From NCBI GenBank assembly GCA_949775045.1, contig OX459101.1:14754942-14818941 (forward strand): a stretch of DNA of 64,000 bases, written 5' to 3'. The stretch's first letter is position 1. Each line of letters opens with the position of its first letter. The position numbers and the translations under genes were made by a program. Of this stretch, positions 54,401-63,737 are shown in pieces. The notes beneath the pieces are model-generated. The model had not been told where the DNA came from. It saw only the letters and a program-made list of their open reading frames with translations, and did no database searches. This DNA is from Metridium senile (lineage: Eukaryota > Cnidaria > Anthozoa > Actiniaria > Metridiidae).

Positions 54401-54880
54401 TCTTCTAGAGTATCGAAATAATGTGGAGGGATTGTTCTACACATTGTTATCGCTTATAATAAAGGAACGAATCGATTAAAGGATTAAATTGTTGTGCTGA
54501 ATTGCATTAGTTACTTTATGAAAAGATGCATTAACCAAACAGAGAGACACGCTATTATTACATTGTTAAAACTCTTAAGAAACGTTTAATTTGTGTGACT
54601 GATTTTCCCCAAATATCATTTCTCATTTAAAGAATAAGCGTGTTGCGAGCCATGAAATACCTTGAGAAAACTGATTCGATGATAGTTGAACAATTACTTA
54701 CCAAAACCACTCGATCGTTTATCCTATATTGTGGAATCTTGACATTCTAAGTGTAGAAGCAGTGATAATGTTGTTTTTGTACATATGTGTGAGCTCGAGA
54801 CTAGAGACTTCTTTGTAGTGAAACTCATGGCGATTTATCTACATGTAAGCGCTTTTCAGCGAGCTGAAAATCCACAAGAC
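39228..54880 (-). CDS. Gene B: Frizzled-kringle-FN3-SEA-FN3 receptor tyrosine kinase, complete (1,005 aa)
   Basis: Nineteen coding exons: 53,904-53,853; 53,025-52,998; 52,793-52,324; 51,288-51,037; 50,652-50,356; 49,751-49,639; 49,100-49,030; 48,510-48,374; 46,755-46,465; 45,594-45,446; 45,137-44,924; 44,349-44,239; 43,497-43,310; 42,841-42,719; 42,516-42,446; 41,567-41,527; 40,944-40,848; 40,138-40,036; 39,437-39,228. All have GT/AG borders and compatible phases; they sum to 3,018 nt. Residues: signal 1-17, Frizzled 28-183, kringle 185-268, FN3 270-366, SEA 368-474, FN3 475-570, membrane helix about 579-602, kinase about 650-930, tyrosine tail 937-1005. The role is a cell-surface receptor kinase; the ligand is unknown, with Wnt a candidate through the Frizzled module. 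It lacks the Ig domain of ROR/MuSK. An untranslated exon ends at 54,702. Confidence 0.92.
39641..39815. mobile_element. pogo/Tigger-type MITE in gene B intron
   Basis: CAGTGGAACCCCGACTTTTA is mirrored by AACGGGGTTCTACTG, with TA on the left and GGCCA-type inner words. It recurs at 58,465-58,638 in gene C. The CAGTGGAACCCCG terminus is characteristic of pogo-like elements. Confidence 0.7.
40036..45137 (-). CDS. Gene B tyrosine kinase domain, eight exons
   Basis: Catalytic elements in order: glycine loop GSGAFGVV (659-666), ATP lysine in CAVKML (K688), helix-C glutamate in CNEINIM (E705), hinge region [16 protein letters not shown], catalytic loop HRDLAARN (794-801), DFG (814-816), activation-loop tyrosines [10 protein letters not shown] (Y822, Y827), [12 protein letters not shown] (834-845), [30 protein letters not shown] and [12 protein letters not shown]. 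All residues needed for activity are present. The WMAIES and GYRLEKP blocks resemble Tie and FGFR kinases more than ROR kinases. A 13-residue proline/charged insert after the hinge ([14 protein letters not shown]) acts as a short kinase insert with a tyrosine. Confidence 0.93.
40185..40471. mobile_element. Tc1/mariner-type MITE, gene B intron
   Basis: The ends CACTACAAAAACTGCTGAGT and its mirror ACTCAGCCGTTTTTTGCAGT(G) extend about 85 bp, with TA on both flanks. The inner motif AGTGAGTAAACCCAACTCA is also mirrored. The gene C copy (59,330-59,886) contains a later insertion. Confidence 0.8.
43600..44190. repeat. TGCATATTGCA-type minisatellite in gene B intron
   Basis: The intron between the helix-C and hinge exons is built of irregular TTGCATATTGCATGCTGCAT words with CACTTTATATTGCA segments. 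The same array lies at 63,010-63,590 in gene C with small indels. Apparent ORFs in it are repeat artefacts. Confidence 0.8.
45446..45594 (-). CDS. Gene B transmembrane exon
   Basis: The exon reads a short extracellular linker (AILPKTP), a hydrophobic helix [20 protein letters not shown], then [15 protein letters not shown] as the cytoplasmic stop-transfer signal. It joins the second FN3 (phase 1) to the juxtamembrane exon (phase 0). Confidence 0.95.
45620..45850. repeat. (ATC/CATCAT)n imperfect microsatellite
   Basis: Irregular CATCATCA and ACCACCATCA runs lie in the intron upstream of the transmembrane exon. Similar runs are at 46,325-46,400 and 41,690-41,790. Confidence 0.8.
46108..46260 (+). 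mobile_element. Small retroelement-like repeat with hammerhead-type core
   Basis: After AGTATAGGCTGCGTCGGTGT comes TTTACT, CCGACGA, A, GGGC-TAAA-GCTC, GAAA, CGTC, AGTAAA (46,176-46,215). TTTACT pairs with AGTAAA (stem I) and GGGC with GCTC (stem II), placing the cleavage site after GTC. The core differs from the CUGANGA consensus at one base and has one extra A, so activity is doubtful. Confidence 0.5.
46465..46755 (-). CDS. Gene B second FN3 exon
   Basis: This 291-nt phase 1-1 exon has a proline-rich lead ([14 protein letters not shown]), [49 protein letters not shown] and [13 protein letters not shown], a canonical fibronectin type III domain next to the membrane. Confidence 0.92.
47160..47440 (+). 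pseudogene. Mutator-like (MULE) transposase N-terminal fragment
   Basis: The reading [46 protein letters not shown], then after a frameshift [16 protein letters not shown] resembles the zinc-ribbon-like N-terminus of MULE transposases found repeatedly in invertebrate genomes. An in-frame TAA and the shift mark it as dead. It lies sense-opposed in a gene B intron. Confidence 0.5.
47436..47848. mobile_element. MITE with 36-bp inverted ends
   Basis: GTTACAGCCAAACCCACTGA followed by AGCGTTCCTATCGAGG is mirrored at 47,812-47,848 with one mismatch. The interior is AT-rich and non-coding. It interrupts or abuts the MULE fragment. Confidence 0.75.
48374..49751 (-). CDS. Gene B SEA domain, three exons (49,751-49,639; 49,100-49,030; 48,510-48,374)
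   Basis: Joined in phase (1 to 0, 0 to 2, 2 to 1), the exons give [65 protein letters not shown] and SYSSLSVK. G430-S431-V432 matches the G-S-V cleavage turn of SEA domains (mucins, Notch-like receptors, agrin), though the turn is GSVGV rather than GSVVV. Self-cleavage would leave the ectodomain non-covalently held on the membrane part. Confidence 0.85.
49873..50072. mobile_element. Decayed MITE, gene B copy
   Basis: CTATTTCAAAAATCGTTGTC and, 3', ACCGACATCTTTTGCATGCT with CCAAAACGTTTTT are the remains of the family at 37,884. The position matches the gene A copy (4,761-5,036), so this insertion predates the A/B split. Confidence 0.55.
50356..50652 (-). CDS. Gene B first FN3 exon
   Basis: This 297-nt phase 1-1 exon differs from the gene A exon by only a few residues ([12 protein letters not shown] against [20 protein letters not shown] against FNKNGHGP). 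It is a fibronectin type III domain following the kringle. Confidence 0.92.
51037..51288 (-). CDS. Gene B kringle exon
   Basis: 252 nt, phase 1-1. [56 protein letters not shown] and YCNVKKC form a ROR-type kringle with an extra cysteine (SQCPH), shared with A. Confidence 0.93.
52324..52793 (-). CDS. Gene B Frizzled (CRD) exon
   Basis: 470 nt; reads [57 protein letters not shown] and [11 protein letters not shown]. It is three codons shorter than A. The cysteine of A's PIYCDVINC is Trp in B (PIYWHVINC), leaving eleven cysteines and so probably one unpaired. It joins the kringle through a GTAAGG donor. Confidence 0.9.
52998..53025 (-). CDS. Gene B 28-nt microexon
   Basis: GTTTACAG acceptor, 28 nt encoding [15 protein letters not shown] donor. 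It bridges phase 1 to phase 2 exactly as in gene A. Confidence 0.8.
53853..53906 (-). CDS. Gene B signal-peptide exon and start codon
   Basis: ATG at 53,904 opens [17 protein letters not shown], a compact hydrophobic signal peptide, two bases after a CAG acceptor. The donor is GTAAGC in phase 1. Confidence 0.85.
54702..54880 (-). other. Gene B 5' untranslated first exon
   Basis: A GTAAGT donor at 54,701-54,696 and an upstream block alignable with 15,487-15,690 of gene A mark the untranslated exon 1. The transcription start is not defined by sequence. Confidence 0.5.
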
Positions 54881-54889
54881 TGACGTGAT

Positions 54890-55425
54890 TTGTCTCTCTT
54901 CTGGAAGTGTCACTTAACTTCCTGTAGCCTACTTGAGCACAGGTAGCCCAAGTTGATTTACTAAGGGATATATGAATACTTTTGAACCTTCGATTTTTTG
55001 CCTTAAAATTTAATAAAATTCAACAAAACTCTTACAGTGTCTTCTTGTTGATCTCTATAATCGTGTGATTGTTTTCAGCTGATTTTGTTTAGAATAAATT
55101 ACTTTCTCCCTGCTTACACAAGAGGAGGAAAGGTCGGAAGCGAGCGCCTCCGAACCGCCTCCAAACTGCTCAACTCGATCCCAAATATTTCACCGAAAAA
55201 GCTTTCTAATCCAAATATTTTCTCACAGGGATTCCAAGGAATAGATAAGCCATCCATTTATGCCAACGGATTTAAAACTAAAGCTCTTTAGCAGCAACCA
55301 GCCTCCATTAAGTTCGACAAAACGCTTTCAAAATTCGCCTCAATTTTCGTGACTCAAAACTCGCGACCACCTAACAGCCGTTAAATCGCAGAGAGAGACT
55401 GGGAACTAACAAATAACTGACTATT
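54890..55425. other. Upstream region of gene B
   Basis: No supported gene. A 68-codon plus-strand ORF (55,085-55,291) is not recognised. This region does not align with the sequence upstream of gene A, so the two promoters differ beyond the first exon. Confidence 0.4.
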
Positions 55426-56291
55426 CCACCGGGACACGGGACTGAAAGAATGTCAATATTATATTGAATTCAGAACTTACCAGCTTCGAAGAGAAATATA
55501 CGAGCTCGTTTTCATTATTTTTCTTTACGAAATCTCTATTTTCGTTACGTTTTTCTTTTTAAATTTTCTTTTTGTAACTATAATAATAATAATAATAATA
55601 ATAACCTTTATTGGATAAAACACAATTACTGGTCGCCCAGTATTTTTCATTGTGGTCCATTCTAAAACTAATATAATATATAAGTAGTCAAAATATAATA
55701 GAAATAACAATAAAACGATAAAATGATGCATAAAATTATATAAAAATAGATATGTACATTATAGGAGATAAATAGTGAATGAATTATATGTAATATAAAA
55801 AATGTGTAAAATGTAAAATTTGTCTAATACGAGAAAATGTTTAGAAAAATATTAAAAAGTTCTTTCAATATTAAAGTGTTCTTTTTTGTTGTTATTAGAG
55901 ATATAGCGCGACGTGAGTTTGTTCTTAAAACCTGTTACTGTGGATGTTTCCCTCACGTCAATATCCAGTGTGTTCCATAAACGGGCAGTACTGGAAAGGA
56001 AAGTCCTAAGGCCAGAGTTACTTCGACTGTTTGGGACTTGCACGCTTTTGTTTGATACTTGTCGCGTTCTATAGTTGTGTGTTTGTTTTAAATACGTAAT
56101 GTAATCGTTAAAAAAACCAGGACTCTGATTTTTTGATATTTTGAAGAACATAATAAGCTTTTTTATTCTTATAATTGCTTGAAGAGCTTCACTGAGTTAT
56201 CAAATATTGTACCGTCAAGTATGATGCGTGCACATCTCTTTTGTGACCCGTTGAGTCGTTTGTGACCCGTTTGAGTCCCGTGTCCCGGTGG
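55426..56291 (-). mobile_element. LINE 3' fragment within an 18-bp GC-rich inverted repeat
   Basis: The minus strand reads LNGSQKRCARIILDGTIFD then, further on, YITYLKQTHNYRTRQVSNK, LRTFLSSTARLWNTLDIDVR and GFKNKLTSRYI, the C-terminal part of a LINE ORF2 with one frame break near 56,160. The tail is a (TTA)n run (55,580-55,603). CCACCGGGACACGGGACT at 55,426-55,443 is exactly inverted at 56,274-56,291. Confidence 0.75.
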
Positions 56292-56583
56292 ATCACCGTC
56301 ACTCTCCGTCGTGGCTTTTTCGTTATGCTTGCTCATACTCACTACCACTAAATTCAATATTTACAACATCTGTAATTAAATTAGCTGAATATGATATTTG
56401 GTAATAAGAAAACTGCAAGTCGTTGTATTAATTGGTAATGATTTTTATTATCTTAATGTAACAAACTAGTTAAGTTCAAATACCATCATTATTACCGTGT
56501 AAAAAGACAATTGAAAGTCGAAGTTGTTATTCACCGATATTAGTCGAGGAGCCTGAGGAGAATAATTGTTTTACTATACTCCT

Positions 56584-56949
56584 ATTTAAAAAATCGTTGT
56601 TGCAAACAAAGCCACAGTCCACACTGTGAAGCATGCAAAGGATTTCGGTATTTTGGTCTCTTGTTATCCATTTTTTTCAGAGCATATTTTGGTTGTAGGT
56701 TTTTGAGTTATATGACAATAACAAGTTGTTGCAGTGGTAGATGATGAAACAGATATTAAATCAAACACATGTTTGTAGGTTGGATTTTGATTCATAATAG
56801 TATTTGTTGGTCCTCAACCTTTTAATTTTTAAAAACAATATTTTTTTATATAACGTGCAATAAGTTACAAATTATGTTCATATTACCGACGTCCTTTGCA
56901 GACTTCAAAGTGTGGACTGTAGCTTCGGCTGCACCAACGATGTTTAAAA
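56584..56949. mobile_element. MITE with about 60-bp inverted ends, gene C flank copy
   Basis: Almost identical to 37,884-38,247 and in the same place relative to the gene, so it was carried along by the B/C duplication. Confidence 0.75.
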
Positions 56950-57221
56950 TATGTGTAAATACTTCTTTTTCGGGCTTCTATTCGGGTAATTACTTTAATT
57001 ACTTACTATAAAAGTAAAAAAAAGGTAAAGTAACCTCATTTAAAGTCGGTTACTCGTGACAGCCATTGACTGATAAACGTCAGGCCGACGGTATACTCAT
57101 CATGATTCAGAATGCCTATTGTCTTTTGGACTTACTGGCTTACTCCCCTTTCTCCATCATTGTTCCTTTATACGGGTATTTAATAAAGCTATAAGGAAAG
57201 GAGAGAAGTCAAAACAAGGAT

Positions 57222-57302
57222 GTGGGGTCACTGGGAATCGAACTAGCGACCTCGTACTGAACGGCTAACCAAATGTGCCATCGTTGCTTCCTATTCCGCT
57301 AC
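57222..57302 (-). repeat. tRNA-derived SINE head, gene C flank
   Basis: Copy of 38,516-38,602 with the same A-box and B-box words on the minus strand. Confidence 0.6.
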
Positions 57303-57957
57303 GATCATCGTCACACTATAAATACAAAGTTGATTATTTCATACAATAAAAATTTAGAAGAAACGTGCACGAAACGCTGAAGGTGATTATCAACAAATAG
57401 TCCGAAGTTCGCGAAACCATGCGTGTTATACGTAACAGCTATAGGCGCCGTTGTTAGATATTGCAGAGAGATATTTTTTACTTGCAGTAGAAGAGCCAAT
57501 GCAATAGTTATAGTAGTAGACTCAAAACGCATTGTTTTCTTTATCTTTTGTTCTTACAAAATAAATAATATTTTTCTTTCACGGGCGAAGGATAAAACCA
57601 CTCTACAGCGGTAACTCTAAAAAGCTTGAGCAATAAACTTGACGGAAAAGTATAGTTAAAGACCCATGATCACTTACCGGCATGCACCTCGCGAAAGACA
57701 CTTTTCGTGGACCATGAAAATCGCCAATAAGACATTTTGAATTATTTTACGACGTGAATGGGTACTACCCTCTTTACGCTAAATTGTTGAGCGCTTTGTT
57801 TAATTTGTTTTATCTTAATACGACTGACTGCAAATGAACTATAACTACACAACGCAAAGCATGCCGGTAAGTGACCATGGGTCTTTAGTATAGCAAAAGC
57901 TAAACATTTGTTTTATAGCTGTGGATCTTATAAAAACAGATAATGCACATAATTGTT

Positions 57958-58266
57958 TTAAATTTCCGTTAATGCGTTGTTGTCATCTATTAGCGTTATT
58001 TTTTCCATTTCAATCACGTCGTTCCGTGATTCGTCCTTTCTGGTTTTTATTTCGGCATCGTCGTAACCATTATTTTGATTGATCGCAACTGCGTCGTAAC
58101 CGTTATTTTGATTGATCGCAACTGCGTCGTAACCGTTATTTTGATTGATCGCAACCGCGTCGTAACCGTTATTTTGATTGATCTTAACCGCGTCGTAACC
58201 GTTATTTTGATTGATCGTAACCGCGTCGTAACTTTCGTTTTCGTTGGAGGTAATAGCGTCGTATCC
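57958..58266 (-). CDS. Gene C C-tail exon: seven 11-residue repeats
   Basis: 309 nt reading [33 protein letters not shown], three copies of [22 protein letters not shown] and the same acidic end as B. Every unit keeps its tyrosine, giving seven against three in B. The three extra units (99 bp) keep the frame. The identical central units point to recent slippage or unequal exchange. Confidence 0.92.
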   Translation of the reverse strand, partial: GYDAITSNENESYDAVTINQNNGYDAVKINQNNGYDAVAINQNNGYDAVAINQNNGYDAVAINQNNGYDDAEIKTRKDESRNDVIEMEKITLIDDNNALTEI

Positions 58267-61200
58267 CTAGTAAAAAGATCAAAAGATATATAAGTGTCTC
58301 AGATAAATTTCTCAGTAGAGCTGGTGAATATTTTAACATAACCATTATCATATTTTAAAGCAATAGATAACGTTTTACTATGTTGTATCTTAAGATACAA
58401 TCACACGCCGCAGTTGTTTGATTGTATAGCCTATATAACATAAATATAACCTATAAACCGTGTACGGTGGAACCCCGCCTTTTAATAGGGCCATCCCGTT
58501 ATTGCGGCCAGATTTTTAGGTCACGACGAAATGCATGCCCATTCATTTTCTATAAAAAATACTCGCTTAATACGGCCACCCCTTTAATACGGCAACTTTG
58601 GGATGTCCCTTCGGTGACCGGATGAACGGGGTTCCACTTAACTTCTAAAACTCATGAATAATTAATGAAGAGAAAACAAAGACAAAATCACTAGCGTGAA
58701 GGAGTTTGAAATCTGATGAAACACTTGCATAACATTAGCCAACTTCGCTTTGAATTTCTCCAATAATTATCCAATAATTTGAGAAGTAATATCCAACACT
58801 CGAAAGAGTGATTCATCAGGTTTTCAAACACCTCAAAATGGGCCCAAAAAAACTCGGCTGCGCCTCGTTTTTTCAACCAATTTTTCGGTGTTTGAAAACC
58901 TGATGAAACACTCTTTCTCGTGTTTGATATATTACATCAGTTATTTTTATATTTTTAAGCTGCTCTCTAAAACGTCCCCAGCCGTCTTGCCCATAAGCGC
59001 AAGCGTTCAAAAGAAAGGGAAATTGAGTCTTTTCAGGATGGTGGATTCCTTAATGGCGGATGACACGGATGTCAGTTTATAAATACACTTCACTTTTAAT
59101 GGTGATACGAGATACCAAATTGGTATCACAATTTGGCTGAAAGAAAGGAAGAAAGTGTAAAAAAAAATATTTGAACTAACCCCCGGATGACAAGATAGGA
59201 GCCCTTTGATTTGATATGCCAGTTCAGAAAATGAAGGTCTTTGCTTAGGATCTGGATTCCAGCATTTCCACATTATAGAATACCTGTAAATACCAGACTT
59301 ATCAATATTATAATCATGTTATTATAGTACACTGCAAAAACGGCTGAGTAGATACAACACAGTATTTTGCGTTAATCATGCATTCAGGATGACACTTTAT
59401 AGTGAGTAAACACAACTCTATAGTGAGTAAACCCAACTCATTATTGAGTAAAAGTGAGGTTAAACTCAATATATTGAGCACATTGTACTCAATGGTGCGT
59501 CTTCATCTAGCCTCCTCCTCAGGCGTCTCTGTGATCTAATTTGGATTTGGATTTGGGTTTCCTGTGCTGCTACTAGAGAGGGACTAGGCGCTAGTTAGGC
59601 GAGAAAAAAGGAAAGGCGAGACGCCTGCCCTAAATCGAAGTGTATGGACATATCACTTCATCCCAAAGGACATGTCACTTCACCCCCGGTAACCTAACAC
59701 AGGAAGCCACAGGAAGCCCAAAAAGCCCAAAAATGAAAGAAAAAAGAGATGCCTGCGGAGGAGGCTACGTCTTCATCTATGTTTACTCTCAATAATGAGT
59801 TGGGTTTACTCACTATAAAGTGTTATCCTGAATGCATGATTAACGCAATATACTGTGTTGTATCTACTCAGCCGTTTTTTGCAGTGTAAAGTTAAGTCAT
59901 CATTTTTTCCGATGTTACAAATTTCATTCTATTACCTATCGTTTACATCAAACACCGACGCAGCCTATACTAGTTTACTGGTTAGTCCCCATTTATATTA
60001 ATATTACAATATATATAGATATTGAATATACCTTTTCACGGTGCTCATATTATCGAACGACCTCCGCCTCGGTAGCGTGTAATATCTTCTTTATATTTTG
60101 ACTACAGCCCGTGGAATTTTGAAGTGTTTTAATTGTTTGATAATGTGTACATTCCTTCAATTACCGCGAGCTGTAGCCAAATTGTAAAGAAAACAGTACA
60201 CACTATCGAGAGATTTTGAACGAGAACCATAAAAGAACTATTAACAGCAAAAAAATACTCACAGGTCACGTGATGTGTTGGTTGGTTTCTCCAATCGGTA
60301 GCCATCTTTAAGTTTTTGAAGAATCTCAATACCAGATAATCCACCATAGGGAACGATGCCTGGTAATGGTAATAAGAGATTCCTGGATAAGTTGAAGGTT
60401 GATACAGCTATTTCAAAAGTCACTATCGTAGCCGAAGCTACAACACTCACGCAAAGGCTGCCAAGGATGCCGGTATCTTTTTTTCTTGTCAAGTTAGTTA
60501 TTGCATATTATGTTTCAAGTTATACAGCTATTTCAAAACGGTTGGCGAAGGTTTTGTTGCTTGTTGTATGTGGCATATCAAGCCAGAAATACCCTTTGGA
60601 TGGCGTGAATTCAAGCAGCAAGAAGGTCACAACAAAATGGACATTTTCCAAACTTTGTCAGCAGGGTTTTCAAGCATATTTCATGCTGCATTGATGATAT
60701 TATTTACATTTGACTATAACATATTTCAAGCTTGATAAGCAACATGCAAGTAGCAAGATAGCTGTTATTTTAATTGTATATGAAGACAGCTTGTCGAAAA
60801 TGTACTTCTCCTAAACATAATTGTCGTTCGTATCCATATATGGTATAATCATACATATCTGTTCATACAAAGAAATACAAAGAATACAAAGAACTAACGT
60901 CAACGAAAAATTGATATGGGGTGTCAGTATTGCGTACCTCCACTTTCGATTTCCCAAAGCAAAACACCAAAAGACCACCTGAACAAGACAAAAGTTAATA
61001 TTTGAATACGATTACATTGGCTATCCATGGCAGGGTAACTCATAGTCTTTATTATTATGAATAATCTTATTGCCATCAGGTTTACGATTATCTTCATATC
61101 ATCACATAGCATCACATTTATCATCAAGATCACCATTACAATGATTGCAATTATCATAACCACCATCGTCATTATTGAATTGTCATCATTATCATTCATT

Positions 61201-63737
61201 TTGTGACTGTGACCGATTTATCCTGATTGGCAGACTAGCTGAATTGCTCCGGATTTACATAGAGTGGGTGATTTGACGGACTTCAATCGGAGGCAGTTTA
61301 CAACCTTAAAGCCTAATTCAAACTATGCGTATAGTTTGTGTGAATCAGGCTTTCACAATATTTTTAGTGGTTAATTGCTAATTTCCTAATATGTTCCGGC
61401 CAAGCACAGGCACTGAGGATGGCCGTGACGTCAATATCAACATTATTTTTGTGATTTCCATTGGACATTTTGAGATTAAAATTCTGAGTTAAATCCACAT
61501 ATTCTAATTGCTTCTAATTCAATTTTGAATGGTTTTTGCCGTCTCCCCCGGATTTTTATTCGCAGATTTTTGTCCGTGATTTTTCTTGTTTTTGCCATTA
61601 ACTAAACTGTGCATGCGTGATGATTCTCAACCAATTATATTGCGAGTAGGAACACACAACGATTTTAATATATTAGATGTGTGAACATTACCTATTTCTA
61701 AATAATCATTAATATCATATCTTCCTATATTTATATAATTTTTTTTTAAATAAAATTGTAAGGGTGTCTATAATTATTGGTATGCACTAGAAATTATTAT
61801 TGTTGTGCAGATTATCAAAACAATCAACATAATCACCACCATTAACATAAGTGGTACTTACACATCAGTTTCTGTTGTATAGGTGTAGTCTTCTAAAGAT
61901 TCTATAGCCATCCATCGAACAGGAAGAAGACCCTGAAACAAAGATCTTGAACATATTGACTGTGAAAAGAAATCACATATGAATTTACTCCGAATCGATA
62001 TTATACCTGTACGAATGCGTCTTTTGTCAAATTGTACAGCGGTGCTAGATATAAACATGAAACAGGAGTATTTTGTGTGTACACCGCCCATGATTAAACG
62101 GAATGATGTCATTAATAATTATAAAAAAACATACCCCAGTGGTTTTTTCGTATTGTCCAATCTCGTAGACGTCACGTGACATACCAAAGTCAGAGACCAA
62201 GGCAATCATGTTCTTTCCCAGTAGTATATTACGAGCAGCCAAATCACGGTGAACATACTGATTGAAAAATAAAAAAAAATTGTTGATAGAACTTTGTCAT
62301 AAATAGCGGAAAATGACTAAATATTTTAACATGTTAGCACTGTCACATGAAATAATTATCATAGATAGACCTTGATGGAAAGTTTCGCTGCTTTGTGCAA
62401 AATGCTAATACAGATATACTAAATTGAAAATGTTAGGATTTGTATATAATTTTCTGTTGAGGGTATTGTGGCAACGTTTTTGTGTATTTTCCAATTTTTA
62501 ATTTCTTATATCTTGAATTTTTAACCTCTTTTTCTCAAACGTTTACAAATTATTCTTATAATGAATGTCTACAATATGATAGAGATTACCCGATATGATT
62601 ACTCAATATTTTATCTTAGATACAATTACCCGGTATTTCAAGGTATGATTGCCCGACATTCAGTTGTCTTACATGTGATTACCAGATATTTTATCTAAGA
62701 TTACCCGATATTCTATCTAAGATTACCCGATATTTTTCAAGATGTGCCATCCCTTCGGCAATCTCATAGGCAAACTTGAGTCGTTCTTTCTCGGTGATGG
62801 CTTTGCGAGGTGGTTCGTGTGCAGTGTTCTCATATTCAGGCAATGGACGGTTCTCTTTGATGTATTCAAGAAGACAACCATTTGGTGCAAACTTTACAAC
62901 CAGCAAAGGAGGACCTATGAAGCATATATTACTTTATAATCACAAGGTCATTATAATCACAGGCTACATTTAATCATAAAATATACTCATTGCTGATGCA
63001 TGTTCCTTATGTACACTGCATATCGCACGCTGCATATCAGTTCATATTCCACACTTTATATTGCATATTGCATATTGCATGCTTCATTCTGGATATTGCA
63101 TGCTGTAAATCAGTGCATATTCCACACTTTATATTGCATGCTACATCAGTTCATATTCCACTCTTTATATTGTATATTGCATGCTGCATATCAGTATATA
63201 TTGCATATTGCATATTGCACGCTGCATTCTGGATAATGCATGCTGCATATCAGTGCATATTTTACAGTTTATATTGCATATTTCACACTACATTTTGAAT
63301 ACTGCATGCTGCATATATATAACTGTATTTTGCATATCGCAAGCTGTACATTGCATAGTGTATATATTGTAAACTGCACTACTTATTACACTCTGAAAAT
63401 TGAATATTTCATACTGCTTATCAAATATTTACTTGTTGAACAATACTGCATATTGTAAACCGCCTATTTTTACATTGTAAACTGCAAAGGGCATATTGAA
63501 CACTACATATTGCACGCTACATATATTGCACGCTACATATTGCACGGTGCATATATATTGCACGATGCATACTACTTTTGCATATAGCAAACTAGCTATG
63601 TGACTTGGCATTTGTTGTTGACCTACCGTTTATGGTGCACGCGCCAATTAGGCTTACAATGTTAGGGTGATCTCCTATCTTCGACATGATGTTGATTTCG
63701 TTACATATGTCACGCAGTTCACATTCAGTTGGGTTGT
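57958..63737 (-). CDS. Gene C: near-identical RTK copy, kinase half visible
   Basis: Exons 63,737-63,627; 62,914-62,727; 62,257-62,135; 61,932-61,862; 60,978-60,938; 60,359-60,263; 59,283-59,181; 58,266-57,958. Each but the last equals its gene B counterpart in length (111, 188, 123, 71, 41, 97, 103 nt) and phase. Helix-C glutamate, [11 protein letters not shown], the activation-loop YEIGQYEK and WMAIESL are intact. The glycine loop and ATP lysine exon lies beyond 64,000. Protein differences seen from B are few, for example PLPEYEN for PLPDYEN and MEKIT for MGKIT; the tail is 33 residues longer. The intron before the last kinase exon carries insertions absent from B. Confidence 0.9.
58465..58638. 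mobile_element. pogo/Tigger-type MITE in gene C intron
   Basis: Copy of 39,641-39,815 with GGTGGAACCCCG and GGGGTTCCACT ends. Confidence 0.65.
58640..58930. mobile_element. Gene C-specific insertion with hairpin
   Basis: Gene B reads straight from GGTTCTACTGAA to CATCAGTT, while C has about 290 extra bp. They include GAGTGATTCATCAGGTTTTC and its mirror GAAAACCTGATGAAACACTC, around AAATGGGCCCAAAAAAACTC. It is probably a MITE acquired after the duplication, or lost from B. Confidence 0.6.
59330..59886. mobile_element. Tc1/mariner-type MITE in gene C, split by a later insertion
   Basis: Same ends and TA flanks as 40,185-40,471, but interrupted at CGTCTTCATCT by the element at 59,509-59,767. 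Confidence 0.75.
59509..59767. mobile_element. MULE-type MITE with 10-11 bp target duplication
   Basis: The 259-bp element has ends AGCCTCCTCCTCAGGCGTCT and GATGCCTGCGGAGGAGGCTA. The flanks repeat CGTCTTCATCT (59,498-59,508 and 59,768-59,778). Gene B has a single CGTCTTCATCT at 40,344-40,354, the empty site. A 9-11 bp duplication is typical of Mutator-like elements. Confidence 0.88.
63010..63590. repeat. TGCATATTGCA-type minisatellite in gene C intron
   Basis: Counterpart of 43,600-44,190, shorter by a segment near 63,378 and with ATATAT insertions near 63,523 and 63,553. Confidence 0.8.
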
